A DNA stretch of 64,000 nucleotides from an uncultured bacterium (GTDB lineage Bacteria > Bacillota > Clostridia > Lachnospirales > Lachnospiraceae). Of this stretch, positions 52,503-60,802 are shown one piece after another (position 1 is the stretch's first letter; each line of letters starts with the position of its first letter). The notes under the pieces were generated by a model. The model worked only from the letters and a program-made list of their open reading frames with translations, made no database searches and had not been told where the DNA came from. The stretch spans positions 44,979 to 108,978 of the forward strand of contig CAJMPJ010000007.1 in NCBI GenBank assembly GCA_905215155.1, written 5' to 3'. Made by a program: the position numbers and the translations under genes.

Positions 52503-54320
52503 TTACTCCACGGTTACGGATTTCGCCAGGTTTCGTGGCTGGTCCACGTCAAGGTTCTTACCAACAGAGGCATAGTAAGCGATGAGCTGAAGAATTACTG
52601 CAATGGGGAAAACGGTAAAACGGTCCCCGATGTCCGGAATATTGATCTGGATATCAGCAACCCCGTGTTCCACCTTGGCATTCTCTTTTGTCAGCAGAAT
52701 AACAAAGGCGCCACGCGCTTTTACTTCCCTGATGTTGGATATGGTCTTCAAAAATACTTTTTCCTGTGTGGCGATGGCAATGACCGGAACCTGATCGGTT
52801 ATAAGCGCAATGGTTCCGTGTTTTAATTCTCCGGCAGCGTAGGCTTCTGCATGGATATAGGAGATTTCCTTTAATTTCAGGGCACCCTCCAGGGAGAATG
52901 CATAATCAAGGCCCCGGCCGATGAAGAAAGCATCCGGCTTTTGGATCAGGTGAGATACCAGGTCTTTGACCAATTCCTTCTTTTCTATCATGGCCTCCAT
53001 GGCAGGAATGGCATCTAAAAGCTTTTTCATAAAGTCTTCGGCTTCTTCTTTGGTGTAGCAGTCACGTACATAGGCCATACGGCAGCAAATCATATAGAGG
53101 GCAGCCAGCTGTACGGAATAAGCTTTTGTACTGGCTACTGCGATTTCGGGGCCGGCATGGGTATAGAGAACGTAGTCGCTTTCTCTTGCGATGGTAGAAC
53201 CTTTTACGTTCACTACGGATAATGTAGCAGCACCATAGTTTTTTGCCAGACGCATGGCGGCGAGAGTATCAATGGTCTCACCGGACTGGGAAATGATAAT
53301 CACCAATGTTTTATCATCAACCAGAGGTTCCTCATAGCGGAATTCAGAGGCGATGGATACTGTTACCGGGATTCTTAACAGAGGTTCCATAAGTGCCCTT
53401 GCCGCCATTCCTGCATGCATGGCGGTTCCGCATGCCACGATATGGATCTGATTACACTGTTTTAATACGCAGTCAGGGATCTGATCATCGGTGAAATCAG
53501 GAAGACCCTTGACCAGACGGGGAAGAATGGTATTCTTCAGCGCTTCGGGCTGTTCATGGATTTCTTTGAGCATGAAATGAGGAAATCCGTTTTTCATAGC
53601 TGATTCCATATTCCAGTTGACTTCTAAAAGTTCCGGAAGCTGCTCCTGAAGTTTTAAGTCAAATAGTTGCACCTGGTAAGAGGTCAGCTTTACGATATGA
53701 TCCTCAGGAACGACAAAATACTGTCTGGTATAAGGAATAAGAGCAGTCAGGTCAGATGCCAGGAATGATCCTGAAGGGGTATAAGCGGCCACCAGAGGGC
53801 TTACATTGCGGATGGCATAGACTTCCCCCGGATGATCTTCAAACATCATACAGAAGCTATAAGAGCCTTTTAAATAACCCACCAGCTTTGCAATGGCTTC
53901 CACCGGATTTCCCTGATAGATGGAATCCAGCACCCAGGCAGCTACTTCACTGTCTGTTTCAGAACGAAGCTTTCCTTCCAATTGAAAATCGGTAGTAAGC
54001 TGGTGATAATTTTCTATGATACCATTATGAACTAAAATAACCCTGCCGGCCTGATGTGGATGGGTATTTTCCATGGTGACCCCTCCGTGAGTGGCCCATC
54101 TGGTATGTCCAAGTCCGCAATGGGATACTTCCTTCACATCTTTGCAGCCTTCTTTTAAATTCGATACCTTTCCGGTATGCCGGATCATACGGATATGAGA
54201 GTTCTCCATACAAAGAGCGATTCCCGCACTGTCATAGCCGCGGTATTCCAACTGAGAGAGTCCCTCAAGCAATATTTTTTTTGAGTCCAAAGGTCCGGTA
54301 TATCCAATAATTCCACACAT
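52503..54320 (-). CDS. glmS: Glutamine--fructose-6-phosphate aminotransferase (isomerising)
   Basis: 605 aa. GlmS makes glucosamine-6-phosphate, the entry step to UDP-GlcNAc and the cell wall. The N-terminal glutaminase has nucleophile Cys2 (MCGIIGYTG), YRGYDSAGIA and GLGHTRWATHG. Two SIS sugar isomerase domains follow, with IISQSGETIDTLAAMR, GPEIAVASTKAYSVQL and the C-terminal DQPRNLAKSVTVE. AAAAGGAGAT precedes the ATG on the - strand. Regulation is by the glmS ribozyme in its leader. Confidence 0.98.
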   Translation of the reverse strand: MCGIIGYTGPLDSKKILLEGLSQLEYRGYDSAGIALCMENSHIRMIRHTGKVSNLKEGCKDVKEVSHCGLGHTRWATHGGVTMENTHPHQAGRVILVHNGIIENYHQLTTDFQLEGKLRSETDSEVAAWVLDSIYQGNPVEAIAKLVGYLKGSYSFCMMFEDHPGEVYAIRNVSPLVAAYTPSGSFLASDLTALIPYTRQYFVVPEDHIVKLTSYQVQLFDLKLQEQLPELLEVNWNMESAMKNGFPHFMLKEIHEQPEALKNTILPRLVKGLPDFTDDQIPDCVLKQCNQIHIVACGTAMHAGMAARALMEPLLRIPVTVSIASEFRYEEPLVDDKTLVIIISQSGETIDTLAAMRLAKNYGAATLSVVNVKGSTIARESDYVLYTHAGPEIAVASTKAYSVQLAALYMICCRMAYVRDCYTKEEAEDFMKKLLDAIPAMEAMIEKKELVKDLVSHLIQKPDAFFIGRGLDYAFSLEGALKLKEISYIHAEAYAAGELKHGTIALITDQVPVIAIATQEKVFLKTISNIREVKARGAFVILLTKENAKVEHGVADIQINIPDIGDRFTVFPIAVILQLIAYYASVGKNLDVDQPRNLAKSVTVE

Positions 54321-54360
54321 AATTTACGATCTCCTTTTAATTTTCTTATAAAACTGAATG

Positions 54361-54410
54361 AAAAACGACAAACAAAAACAAGCTGTCTGCTTTGTCATAA
54401 AAGACAGCTT
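54361..54410 (-). terminator. Terminator-like hairpin between ribozyme and glmS
   Basis: On the - strand AAGCTGTCT (complement of 54402-54410) pairs with AGACAGCTT (complement of 54380-54388). It is followed by GTTTTTGTTTGTCGTTTTT (complement of 54361-54379). This looks like a Rho-independent terminator in the glmS leader, upstream of the start codon. Confidence 0.6.
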
Positions 54411-54414
54411 TCTC

Positions 54415-54581
54415 CGGTTCCAGCATGTTTGTTTTGCAGTTACCCGCATATTTCACGTTGGATACACGCCCGGAGGGCATGGAAAGGCATCCGCCGAATA
54501 TTCGATCACCTTTCACCTCGTTAACCTTTGATACCGTTTTAAAAAACGTTCACGTTCGTACCGTCAGGTGCATGGCGCTTA
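54415..54581 (-). ncRNA. glmS ribozyme-riboswitch
   Basis: On the - strand the leader contains the self-cleavage site TAA|GCGCC (G+1 at 54578) and the conserved core AACGAGG (complement near 54517-54523). ATCGAATATTCGGCGGATGCCT-like sequence follows (complement of 54484-54505), nearly identical to the B. subtilis glmS ribozyme. P3/P4-like stems follow (CATGCCC with GGGCGTG). With glucosamine-6-phosphate as cofactor the RNA cuts itself and the mRNA is degraded. The 3' boundary is approximate. Confidence 0.93.
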
Positions 54582-54624
54582 GCTTTGCTATTAATAATTT
54601 ATGCCTCCTTCATAAATACAGTTT

Positions 54625-54653
54625 ATTATAGCCTTTGTTGGTTTGTGAGTCAA
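54625..54653 (-). promoter_or_regulatory. glmS promoter
   Basis: On the - strand TTGACT (complement of 54648-54653) and TATAAT (complement of 54625-54630) are 17 bases apart, about 45 bases before the ribozyme cleavage site. Confidence 0.8.
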
Positions 54654-54661
54654 TACCAGGA

Positions 54662-54716
54662 TTTACATCCTTTTTACGCAAAGGTTCTTTTTCATTTTAC
54701 ATCCTTCCAATACAAT
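54662..54716 (+). promoter_or_regulatory. TTTACA direct repeats before the ugp operon (possible Pho boxes) and -10
   Basis: TTTACA at 54662, TTTACG at 54673 (5-base gap, 11-base period) and TTTACA at 54696 (23 bases further, about two periods) fit the TT(A/T/C)ACA repeat pattern of Gram-positive PhoP sites. The 11-base word TTTACATCCTT occurs twice. TACAAT at 54711-54716 could be the -10. The ATG of the ABC ATPase is at 54750. Inference from motif and gene content. Confidence 0.4.
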
Positions 54717-54749
54717 GGATTTAAGATGCGTGGAAAGGAATGAAAAAAC

Positions 54750-55850
54750 ATGTCAGGTTTGTCTTTGGTAAATGTTTGCAAAACCTATAAGAACGGACAA
54801 AATGCCGTAAAGGATTTTAACCTTGAAATCAAAGACCGGGAGTTTCTTATCCTGGTGGGCCCCTCCGGATGCGGAAAATCCACCACGCTGCGTATGATCG
54901 CAGGGTTGGAGGAGATATCTTCCGGAGAACTGTGGATTGACGGGTGTCTCATGAATATGACCAGCCCTCAGAGCAGAGACTTATCCATGGTATTCCAGTC
55001 TTATGCGCTGTATCCTCATTTTACGGTTTACCAGAATATGGCCTTTGGATTGAAAGTACATAAAGTACCCAGAGAAGAAATTGACCGAAGAGTAAGAGAA
55101 GCGGCGGAAATCCTTCATATCAGCCACTTATTGGACCGGAAACCCTACGCATTGTCCGGGGGGCAGAAGCAGAGGGTTGCCATTGGAAGCGTAATCGTCC
55201 GTCAGCCGAAAGCCTATCTGATGGATGAGCCTTTATCGAATCTGGATGCCAAGCTTAGGACACAGATGAGGGTGGAACTTTCAAAGCTGCATAAGGAGCT
55301 GGGAGCGACCATCATCTACGTGACACACGATCAGGTAGAAGCCATGACTCTTGGCACCAGGATCGTTGTTATGAACCAGGGGGAGATCCAGCAGGCAGCA
55401 TCTCCGGCCGATATTTACCAGAATCCGGTCAATAAGTTTGTGGCTGGTTTTATCGGTTCTCCTTCTATGAATTTCATACCGGTATGGGTGGAACGGAAAG
55501 AAGAACGGATTTGTCTGGAATCTAACAATCAAAGACTGTTTGTGAACCATATCTGTGCCAGCAAGCTATTGGAGGGCGGATATTTAGGAAAACGGGTATG
55601 CCTTGGAATCAGGCCGGAGGATTTCCACGAGGCTGGAAAAAAAGAGCAGACACTCATTTTACAGGTGGATATTAAAGAAGTACTGGGATCTGAGATCCTT
55701 CTTCATGGCCTGATCGGAAGAGCACAAGTGTGTGCCAGATTAATGCCAGGCATCAAAACGGAAGCCGGGGAAAGTCTTCCGGTATCCGTGGATATGGACC
55801 GGATCAAATTGTTTGATATGGATACGGATCGGAATATATTATATATCTAA
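54750..55850 (+). CDS. ugpC: Glycerol-3-phosphate/sugar ABC transporter ATP-binding protein (UgpC/MsmK type)
   Basis: 366 aa. The ATPase domain shows Walker A GPSGCGKSTT, Q-loop VFQSYALYPH, signature LSGGQKQRVAIG, Walker B AYLMDEPLSNLDAKLR and the switch His in VTHDQVEA. The C-terminal TOBE/MalK-like regulatory domain (about 240-366) has PVNKFVAGFIGSPSMNF and LGIRPEDF. It energises import by the two permeases encoded next. GGAAAGGAAT precedes the ATG. The gene is first in the operon. UgpC rather than a general MsmK is inferred from the phosphodiesterase downstream. Confidence 0.88.
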   Translation: MSGLSLVNVCKTYKNGQNAVKDFNLEIKDREFLILVGPSGCGKSTTLRMIAGLEEISSGELWIDGCLMNMTSPQSRDLSMVFQSYALYPHFTVYQNMAFGLKVHKVPREEIDRRVREAAEILHISHLLDRKPYALSGGQKQRVAIGSVIVRQPKAYLMDEPLSNLDAKLRTQMRVELSKLHKELGATIIYVTHDQVEAMTLGTRIVVMNQGEIQQAASPADIYQNPVNKFVAGFIGSPSMNFIPVWVERKEERICLESNNQRLFVNHICASKLLEGGYLGKRVCLGIRPEDFHEAGKKEQTLILQVDIKEVLGSEILLHGLIGRAQVCARLMPGIKTEAGESLPVSVDMDRIKLFDMDTDRNILYI

Positions 55851-55861
55851 GGAGTTTTCTT

Positions 55862-56728
55862 ATGAAATTAAAAGCCATTTGGAAGAAAGCAGGGCCTTAT
55901 GCCTATCTTGTTCCGGCATTGACGGTGTTTGCCTTATTCTTGTTTTATCCATTTTTTAAAACGATTATCTTAAGCCTTTATAAAACCAATAAAATGGGAC
56001 AGGCCAAGCTTTTTGTAGGGCTTGGCAACTACGCAGAGCTTTTAAAATCCTCGTCCTTTTTCAACAGTTTGTTTGTGACTGCCGTTTTTGTGATGATTGT
56101 GGTATCCGTAAGTATGATGTTAGGATTGCTGGGAGCGGTTCTCTGCAACAAAACATTTCCGGGTATCCGGATATTCAGTACGGCTTATGCGCTTCCGATG
56201 GCCATTGCCTCCAGCTCGGCAGCCATGATATTTAAAATCATGCTTCATCCTTCCATCGGAATCGTCAATAAGGTCCTGGGACTCAATATCAACTGGATCA
56301 GTGATCCCAGGTATGCACTGGTCTGTGTAGCTCTTTTAACGGCATGGCTGAACAGCGGTATTAATTTTCTTTATTTCAGTGCAGGACTCAGCAACATTGA
56401 TGAGACCATTTATGAAAGGGCTTCTGTGGATGGCGCAAATTCCTTTCAGAAATTTTTTCACCTGACACTTCCAGGGTTAAGTCCCATTATGTTTTACACT
56501 CTGGTCGTCAACATCATCCAGGCCTTCCAATCCTTTGGACAGGTAAAAGTTCTGACTCAGGGAGGGCCGGGAGAATCCACCAATTTGATCGTATATTCCA
56601 TATACCGGGATGCCTTTTTTAATTACCGGTTCGGAAGTGCCGCCGCTCAGTCGGTCATCCTGTTTATCATCATAATGATTCTTACGTTGTGTATGTTTCG
56701 TATAGAAAAGAAGGGGGTAAACTACTGA
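55862..56728 (+). CDS. ugpA: Glycerol-3-phosphate-type ABC transporter permease (UgpA)
   Basis: 288 aa, MalF/UgpA-type inner membrane permease with six hydrophobic segments. It starts with LVPALTVFALFLFYPFFKTI and has GLGNYAELLKS. The EAA loop that docks on the ATPase is ERASVDGANSFQKFFHLTLP. FGQVKVLTQGGPGESTNLIV is typical of this permease class. TAAGGAG precedes the ATG. Its TGA shares a base with the ATG of the next permease. Confidence 0.88.
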   Translation: MKLKAIWKKAGPYAYLVPALTVFALFLFYPFFKTIILSLYKTNKMGQAKLFVGLGNYAELLKSSSFFNSLFVTAVFVMIVVSVSMMLGLLGAVLCNKTFPGIRIFSTAYALPMAIASSSAAMIFKIMLHPSIGIVNKVLGLNINWISDPRYALVCVALLTAWLNSGINFLYFSAGLSNIDETIYERASVDGANSFQKFFHLTLPGLSPIMFYTLVVNIIQAFQSFGQVKVLTQGGPGESTNLIVYSIYRDAFFNYRFGSAAAQSVILFIIIMILTLCMFRIEKKGVNY

Positions 56729-57636
56729 TGGAATCTGTACTTACAAATGCCACCAAGGATATGAATCAGGATGAGCTTGAAAAGTTTAAACAGACGGCCG
56801 TCCAGAAAGCGGTTTTACGCAGAAGAGCAGGGAAACTGGCCCTTGTTATGGCAAATCTGGCCATGTCTGTTTTTATACTGCTTCCTCTTTTGTATGCAGT
56901 CAGCATTGCCTTCATGCCTTCCAACGAACTGTTTACAACCAGCATGAACCTGATCCCTTCAAGTCCCACCCTTGAGAATTTCCGTCAAGCCATGGTTAAA
57001 ATACCTTTGGGCCGTTTTATTCTTAACTCATTTTTGGTTGCAGGATGTATTACCTTTGGTCAGATGATATCCTGTTCCCTTGCAGCATTTTCCTTTTCAT
57101 TTCTGGACTTCAAGGGAAAAAATCTGCTTTTTATGGTAGTGATGGCGACCATGATGATTCCAGGAGAAGCGACTATTATTTCAAATTACTTGACCGTAAG
57201 CGGGTTTAAGTGGCTTGACAGTTATCAGGTGTTAATTATTCCTTACTTAACCTCAGCCATGGGAATCTTTCTTTTCCGGCAGTTTTATAAATCCTTTCCT
57301 ATTTCATTATATGAATCTGCCAAAATAGATGGTTGTTCCAACTTAAGATTTATTTACAGCATCTTGCTGCCACTTACAAAATCCGCCATCGGGGCCATGG
57401 CTGTCTATACCTTTATCAATGCATGGAACATGTATATGTGGCCTCTGTTAGTTACCGGTTCAGACCGGATGAGAACGGTTCAGATCGGAATCGGAATGTT
57501 AGACAGCGTGGATTCACAATCAATCTCAATGATGGTTGCAGGAGTCGTCATGATCATTGTACCGTCAATTTCTGTGTTCATTGCAGGACAGCGGCAGCTG
57601 ATACGGGGAATGTTCTCAGGGGCTGTTAAAGGCTGA
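56728..57636 (+). CDS. ugpE: Glycerol-3-phosphate-type ABC transporter permease (UgpE)
   Basis: 302 aa from ATG 56728, with GGGGGT before it; an in-frame ATG at 56689 lies inside ugpA. The first 40 residues are a charged cytoplasmic tail, longer than usual. Six membrane segments follow, with FMPSNELFTTSMNLIPSSPT and the EAA loop ESAKIDGCSNLRFIYSILLP. It pairs with UgpA. Ends with the family-typical GQRQLIRGMFSGAVKG. Confidence 0.88.
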   Translation: MESVLTNATKDMNQDELEKFKQTAVQKAVLRRRAGKLALVMANLAMSVFILLPLLYAVSIAFMPSNELFTTSMNLIPSSPTLENFRQAMVKIPLGRFILNSFLVAGCITFGQMISCSLAAFSFSFLDFKGKNLLFMVVMATMMIPGEATIISNYLTVSGFKWLDSYQVLIIPYLTSAMGIFLFRQFYKSFPISLYESAKIDGCSNLRFIYSILLPLTKSAIGAMAVYTFINAWNMYMWPLLVTGSDRMRTVQIGIGMLDSVDSQSISMMVAGVVMIIVPSISVFIAGQRQLIRGMFSGAVKG

Positions 57637-57679
57637 CCTGGTTCATTATATAAAACCATTAAAATTTGGAGGAAAGAAA

Positions 57680-59083
57680 ATGAGAAAGAGAGCACTTGCC
57701 TTAAGCATGGCTGTCATGATGGCAGCAGGCTTGCTGTCCGGATGTGCAAGCAAAACAGGAACAAACGATTCTGGTTCCGGCGAAGCAGCTGCAACAACGG
57801 CTAAGACCGCAGAAGCTGAGAATACCCAAGCGGAGACTGCCAAAAGCCTGGAAGGAACTACCATAACCTTTTGGCATTCCATGGGAGGTGTAAACGGAGA
57901 GGCCATTAATACACTTGTGGATAAATTCAACAAAGAAAATACGTCCGGCATTCAAGTAGAGGCCCAGTATCAGGGAAGCTATGACGATGCCATCAATAAG
58001 CTTAAAAGTGCTCAGATCGGAAGCATGGGTGCTGACCTGGTGCAGATTTATGACATTGGGACACGCTTTATGATTGATTCCGGCTGGGTGATCCCAATGC
58101 AGGATTTAATTGATAAGGATCAATGGGATTTGACTCAGGTAGAACCAAACATTGCCGCTTACTATACCGTAGATAACAAACTTTATTCCATGCCTTTTAA
58201 TTCATCTACCCCCATTCTTTATTATAACAAAGATATGTTTGAGAAGGCAGGAATTACAGAGATTCCTGACAGTCTTCCGGGCATTGCAAAAATTGGAGAT
58301 GATTTAACAACCAAAGGCGGAGCAGGAGAAGTCATTTCTCTTGGGATCTACGGTTGGTTCTTTGAACAGTTTACCTGCAAGCAGCAAGCCAATTATGCAG
58401 ACAACGGCAATGGAAGAGAAGCAGCAGCAACCGCCGTGGACTTTGACAAAAATGGCGCAGGAGTAAAAACTCTGACGGCTTGGAAGGAATTATCAGATAA
58501 AGGTTATGCTCCCAATGTAGGAAGAGGCGGTGATGCAGGTCTTGCAGACTTCAGCGCCGGCAAGTCTGCTATGACGCTGGGCTCTACTGCATCCTTAAAA
58601 CAGATTTTAAATGATGTAAATGGAAAATTTGAAGTGGGAACTGCATATTTTCCTAAGGTAAGCGAAAATGACAAAGGCGGCGTTTCCATTGGCGGCGGTT
58701 CTTTATGGGCATTAAATAATGAAGACCCGGCAAAACAGCAGGCTGTCTGGGAATTTGTAAAATTCCTGGTTTCACCGGAAAGCCAGGCATACTGGAATTC
58801 CCAGACCGGTTATTTCCCTGTTACGGTAGCCGCTCATGACGAACCTGTTTTTAAAGATAACATTGCAAAATATCCTCAGTTCCAGACTGCCATTGATCAG
58901 CTTCATGATTCCACTCCCCAGTCGGCCGGTGCACTTTTAAGTGTATTCCCGGAGGCAAGACAGATCGTGGAAACAGAAATCGAAAATATGATCAACAATA
59001 ACGGCACACCGGAAGACGCTGTTTCAAAAATGGCGGAAAGCATTAACAAATCCATAAAAGATTACAACCTGTTAAACAATTAA
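57680..59083 (+). CDS. ugpB: ABC transporter substrate-binding lipoprotein (UgpB-like)
   Basis: 467 aa extracellular solute-binding protein (family 1). The signal peptide ends in a lipobox (AAGLLSGC), then a Ser/Thr/Ala/Glu linker. The mature part starts TTITFWHSMGGVNGEAINTL, matching UgpB proteins (WHSMGG contacts the ligand). Also NSSTPILYYNKDMFEKAG and GGGSLWALNN, and the C-terminal EKPETAQ-like stretch ARQIVETEIENMI. It delivers glycerol-3-phosphate or glycerophosphodiesters to UgpAE. GGAGGAAAG precedes the ATG. Confidence 0.9.
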   Translation: MRKRALALSMAVMMAAGLLSGCASKTGTNDSGSGEAAATTAKTAEAENTQAETAKSLEGTTITFWHSMGGVNGEAINTLVDKFNKENTSGIQVEAQYQGSYDDAINKLKSAQIGSMGADLVQIYDIGTRFMIDSGWVIPMQDLIDKDQWDLTQVEPNIAAYYTVDNKLYSMPFNSSTPILYYNKDMFEKAGITEIPDSLPGIAKIGDDLTTKGGAGEVISLGIYGWFFEQFTCKQQANYADNGNGREAAATAVDFDKNGAGVKTLTAWKELSDKGYAPNVGRGGDAGLADFSAGKSAMTLGSTASLKQILNDVNGKFEVGTAYFPKVSENDKGGVSIGGGSLWALNNEDPAKQQAVWEFVKFLVSPESQAYWNSQTGYFPVTVAAHDEPVFKDNIAKYPQFQTAIDQLHDSTPQSAGALLSVFPEARQIVETEIENMINNNGTPEDAVSKMAESINKSIKDYNLLNN

Positions 59084-59109
59084 GCAATCCTTAGAAAGGA
59101 TATTGGCAA

Positions 59110-59850
59110 ATGAAAACAAAGGTTTGGGCACACAGAGGTGCCTCCGCTTACGCACCGGAGAATACACTGGAAGCATTTGAACTGGCAATCAAACAAAAGG
59201 CAGATGGAATTGAACTGGATGTTCAACTGACAAAAGATAAAAAACTGGTGGTGATTCACGATGAAACCATAGACCGAGTCTGCGATGGAAGCGGATATGT
59301 AAAGGAATTTACCCTGGAGGAACTGAAGCAATTCCATTGCAATAAACTGCATCCGCAATTTAAAGATGCGGTGATCCCGGAACTTGGGGAGGTACTGATG
59401 CTGTTAAAGCCCACATCTCTTACTGTCAATATCGAACTGAAAACCGGCATTTTCCGCTACAAAGGCATTGAAGAGAAGGTTTTAACTGAAGTAAAAATGG
59501 CTGGAATGGAAGATAGAGTGATCTATTCTTCCTTCCACCATAAAAGTATTGTTAAAATAAAGAAATTAGATCCCGATGCGGTCACCGGGCTTCTTTTTTC
59601 TGACGGGTGGATCAATGTAACCGGCTATGCCAGACTGATTGGTGCTGACGCACTGCACCCGCCGGTATATCAGTTTCCCAATCGCCAGCTGATTAAGAAC
59701 TCCAGAAAAAGAAAGCTTCCGCTTCATATATGGACCGTAAACGATGAACCCATGATGGAGTACCTTGCAGAGCAGGAGGTTGCTGCCATCATCACCAATA
59801 CCCCCGATATCGCCAGAAAAATAGTAGATAAGAAAGGAACTATTCTATGA
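59110..59850 (+). CDS. ugpQ: Glycerophosphodiester phosphodiesterase (cytoplasmic, UgpQ type)
   Basis: 246 aa without a signal peptide. It hydrolyses glycerophosphodiesters to glycerol-3-phosphate and an alcohol. The TIM-barrel active site is visible: WAHRGASAYAPENTLEAFEL (catalytic His, Arg, Glu, Asn), GIELDVQLTKDKKLVVIHDE (metal Glu/Asp and second His) and HIWTVNDEPMMEYL. Being cytoplasmic and in the transporter operon, it likely acts on imported diesters. Overlaps the HAD gene as ATGA. Confidence 0.92.
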   Translation: MKTKVWAHRGASAYAPENTLEAFELAIKQKADGIELDVQLTKDKKLVVIHDETIDRVCDGSGYVKEFTLEELKQFHCNKLHPQFKDAVIPELGEVLMLLKPTSLTVNIELKTGIFRYKGIEEKVLTEVKMAGMEDRVIYSSFHHKSIVKIKKLDPDAVTGLLFSDGWINVTGYARLIGADALHPPVYQFPNRQLIKNSRKRKLPLHIWTVNDEPMMEYLAEQEVAAIITNTPDIARKIVDKKGTIL

Positions 59851-60701
59851 TTCGATTAGTCGCCTCCGATATGGATGGAACTTTATTAAACCGCTATGGG
59901 AAGGTGTCCCCATACAATGTCACTGTCATTCAGGCACTTGCACAAAAAAACATTCAATTTGTTGTCTGCACAGGCAGAAACTATGGGGATGCCTGTGCTC
60001 CCCTGGCAGAAGCCGGAATTTCCTGCGATATCATTTGCATGAACGGTGCTTCTGTATTTGACAGGAATGGTAAAAAACTCAGGAAACAGCCTTTGCTGAA
60101 AAGTCAGGTAACCCGTATTCTTGATATCTGCCGCCCTTATTCTGTTATTTTTGATTTTATGACCGAAGGCGGAAGCTATACTACGGCCAGCCGGAAGGAA
60201 CTAAAGAAGAGTTTTGAAAATAAAATATTTCTCTCAATGGTATCGGATGAACATACTTACGAAACCATTGAAAGCCGTTTTAAGTTTACAACCGAGGAGT
60301 CACTGTTAAGTTCCTGTACCGATATTTACAAAATGTCCGTGGTTCACGAAAGTCAGGAAGTCCTGGAACAGATCCGGGTTTTACTGGGAAAGGAAAATGG
60401 GATTTCCATCGCTTCTTCCGCACCTAACAACTTAGAACTGACTCATGAGAAGGCGCAGAAAGGTTCTGCTCTCATGGAATACGCCATAAAATCCAAAATA
60501 CATCCGAGAGAGATTCTGGCCATTGGTGACAGTGAAAATGATTTGTCCATGTTAAGTCTTCCCATTGGATATACCATTGCGATGGGAAATGCTTCCGATC
60601 TTATTAAACGTAGCACACGGCTTACAACAAGAACCAATGAGGAAGATGGGGTAGCGTTTGCCATAGAAGCCCTTATTCTTTCAGAAGCAGCAGTCTGCTG
60701 A
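59847..60701 (+). CDS. HAD superfamily (Cof type) phosphatase
   Basis: 284 aa. Motif I is DMDGTLLNRYG (nucleophile and acid/base Asp), motif II is FVVCTGRNYGDA, and motif IV is LAIGDSENDLSMLSLP. The large C2B cap (about 85-190) marks it as a Cof/YidA-type phosphatase of sugar phosphates or similar metabolites. It is translationally coupled to the phosphodiesterase, so it may dephosphorylate a product of that pathway such as a glycerol or sugar phosphate; this is inference. It is the last gene of the operon. Confidence 0.88.
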   Translation: MIRLVASDMDGTLLNRYGKVSPYNVTVIQALAQKNIQFVVCTGRNYGDACAPLAEAGISCDIICMNGASVFDRNGKKLRKQPLLKSQVTRILDICRPYSVIFDFMTEGGSYTTASRKELKKSFENKIFLSMVSDEHTYETIESRFKFTTEESLLSSCTDIYKMSVVHESQEVLEQIRVLLGKENGISIASSAPNNLELTHEKAQKGSALMEYAIKSKIHPREILAIGDSENDLSMLSLPIGYTIAMGNASDLIKRSTRLTTRTNEEDGVAFAIEALILSEAAVC

Positions 60702-60769
60702 ACTTATCAATCTTAATAAACTATTAAATCTTTTGATCTGTATTTTACCGCTGTGTTGTGCTATAGTTC

Positions 60770-60800
60770 TATCGTTAGAAGAAAAATTACAGGAACGATA
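60770..60800 (+). promoter_or_regulatory. Inverted repeat around the translation start region of the NlpC/P60 gene
   Basis: TATCGTT (60770-60776) is complementary to AACGATA (60794-60800). The right arm overlaps the AGGA ribosome binding site just before the ATG at 60803, so the hairpin could mask it. The rest of the 100-base gap shows no clear promoter or terminator. Confidence 0.3.
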
Positions 60801-60802
60801 AG

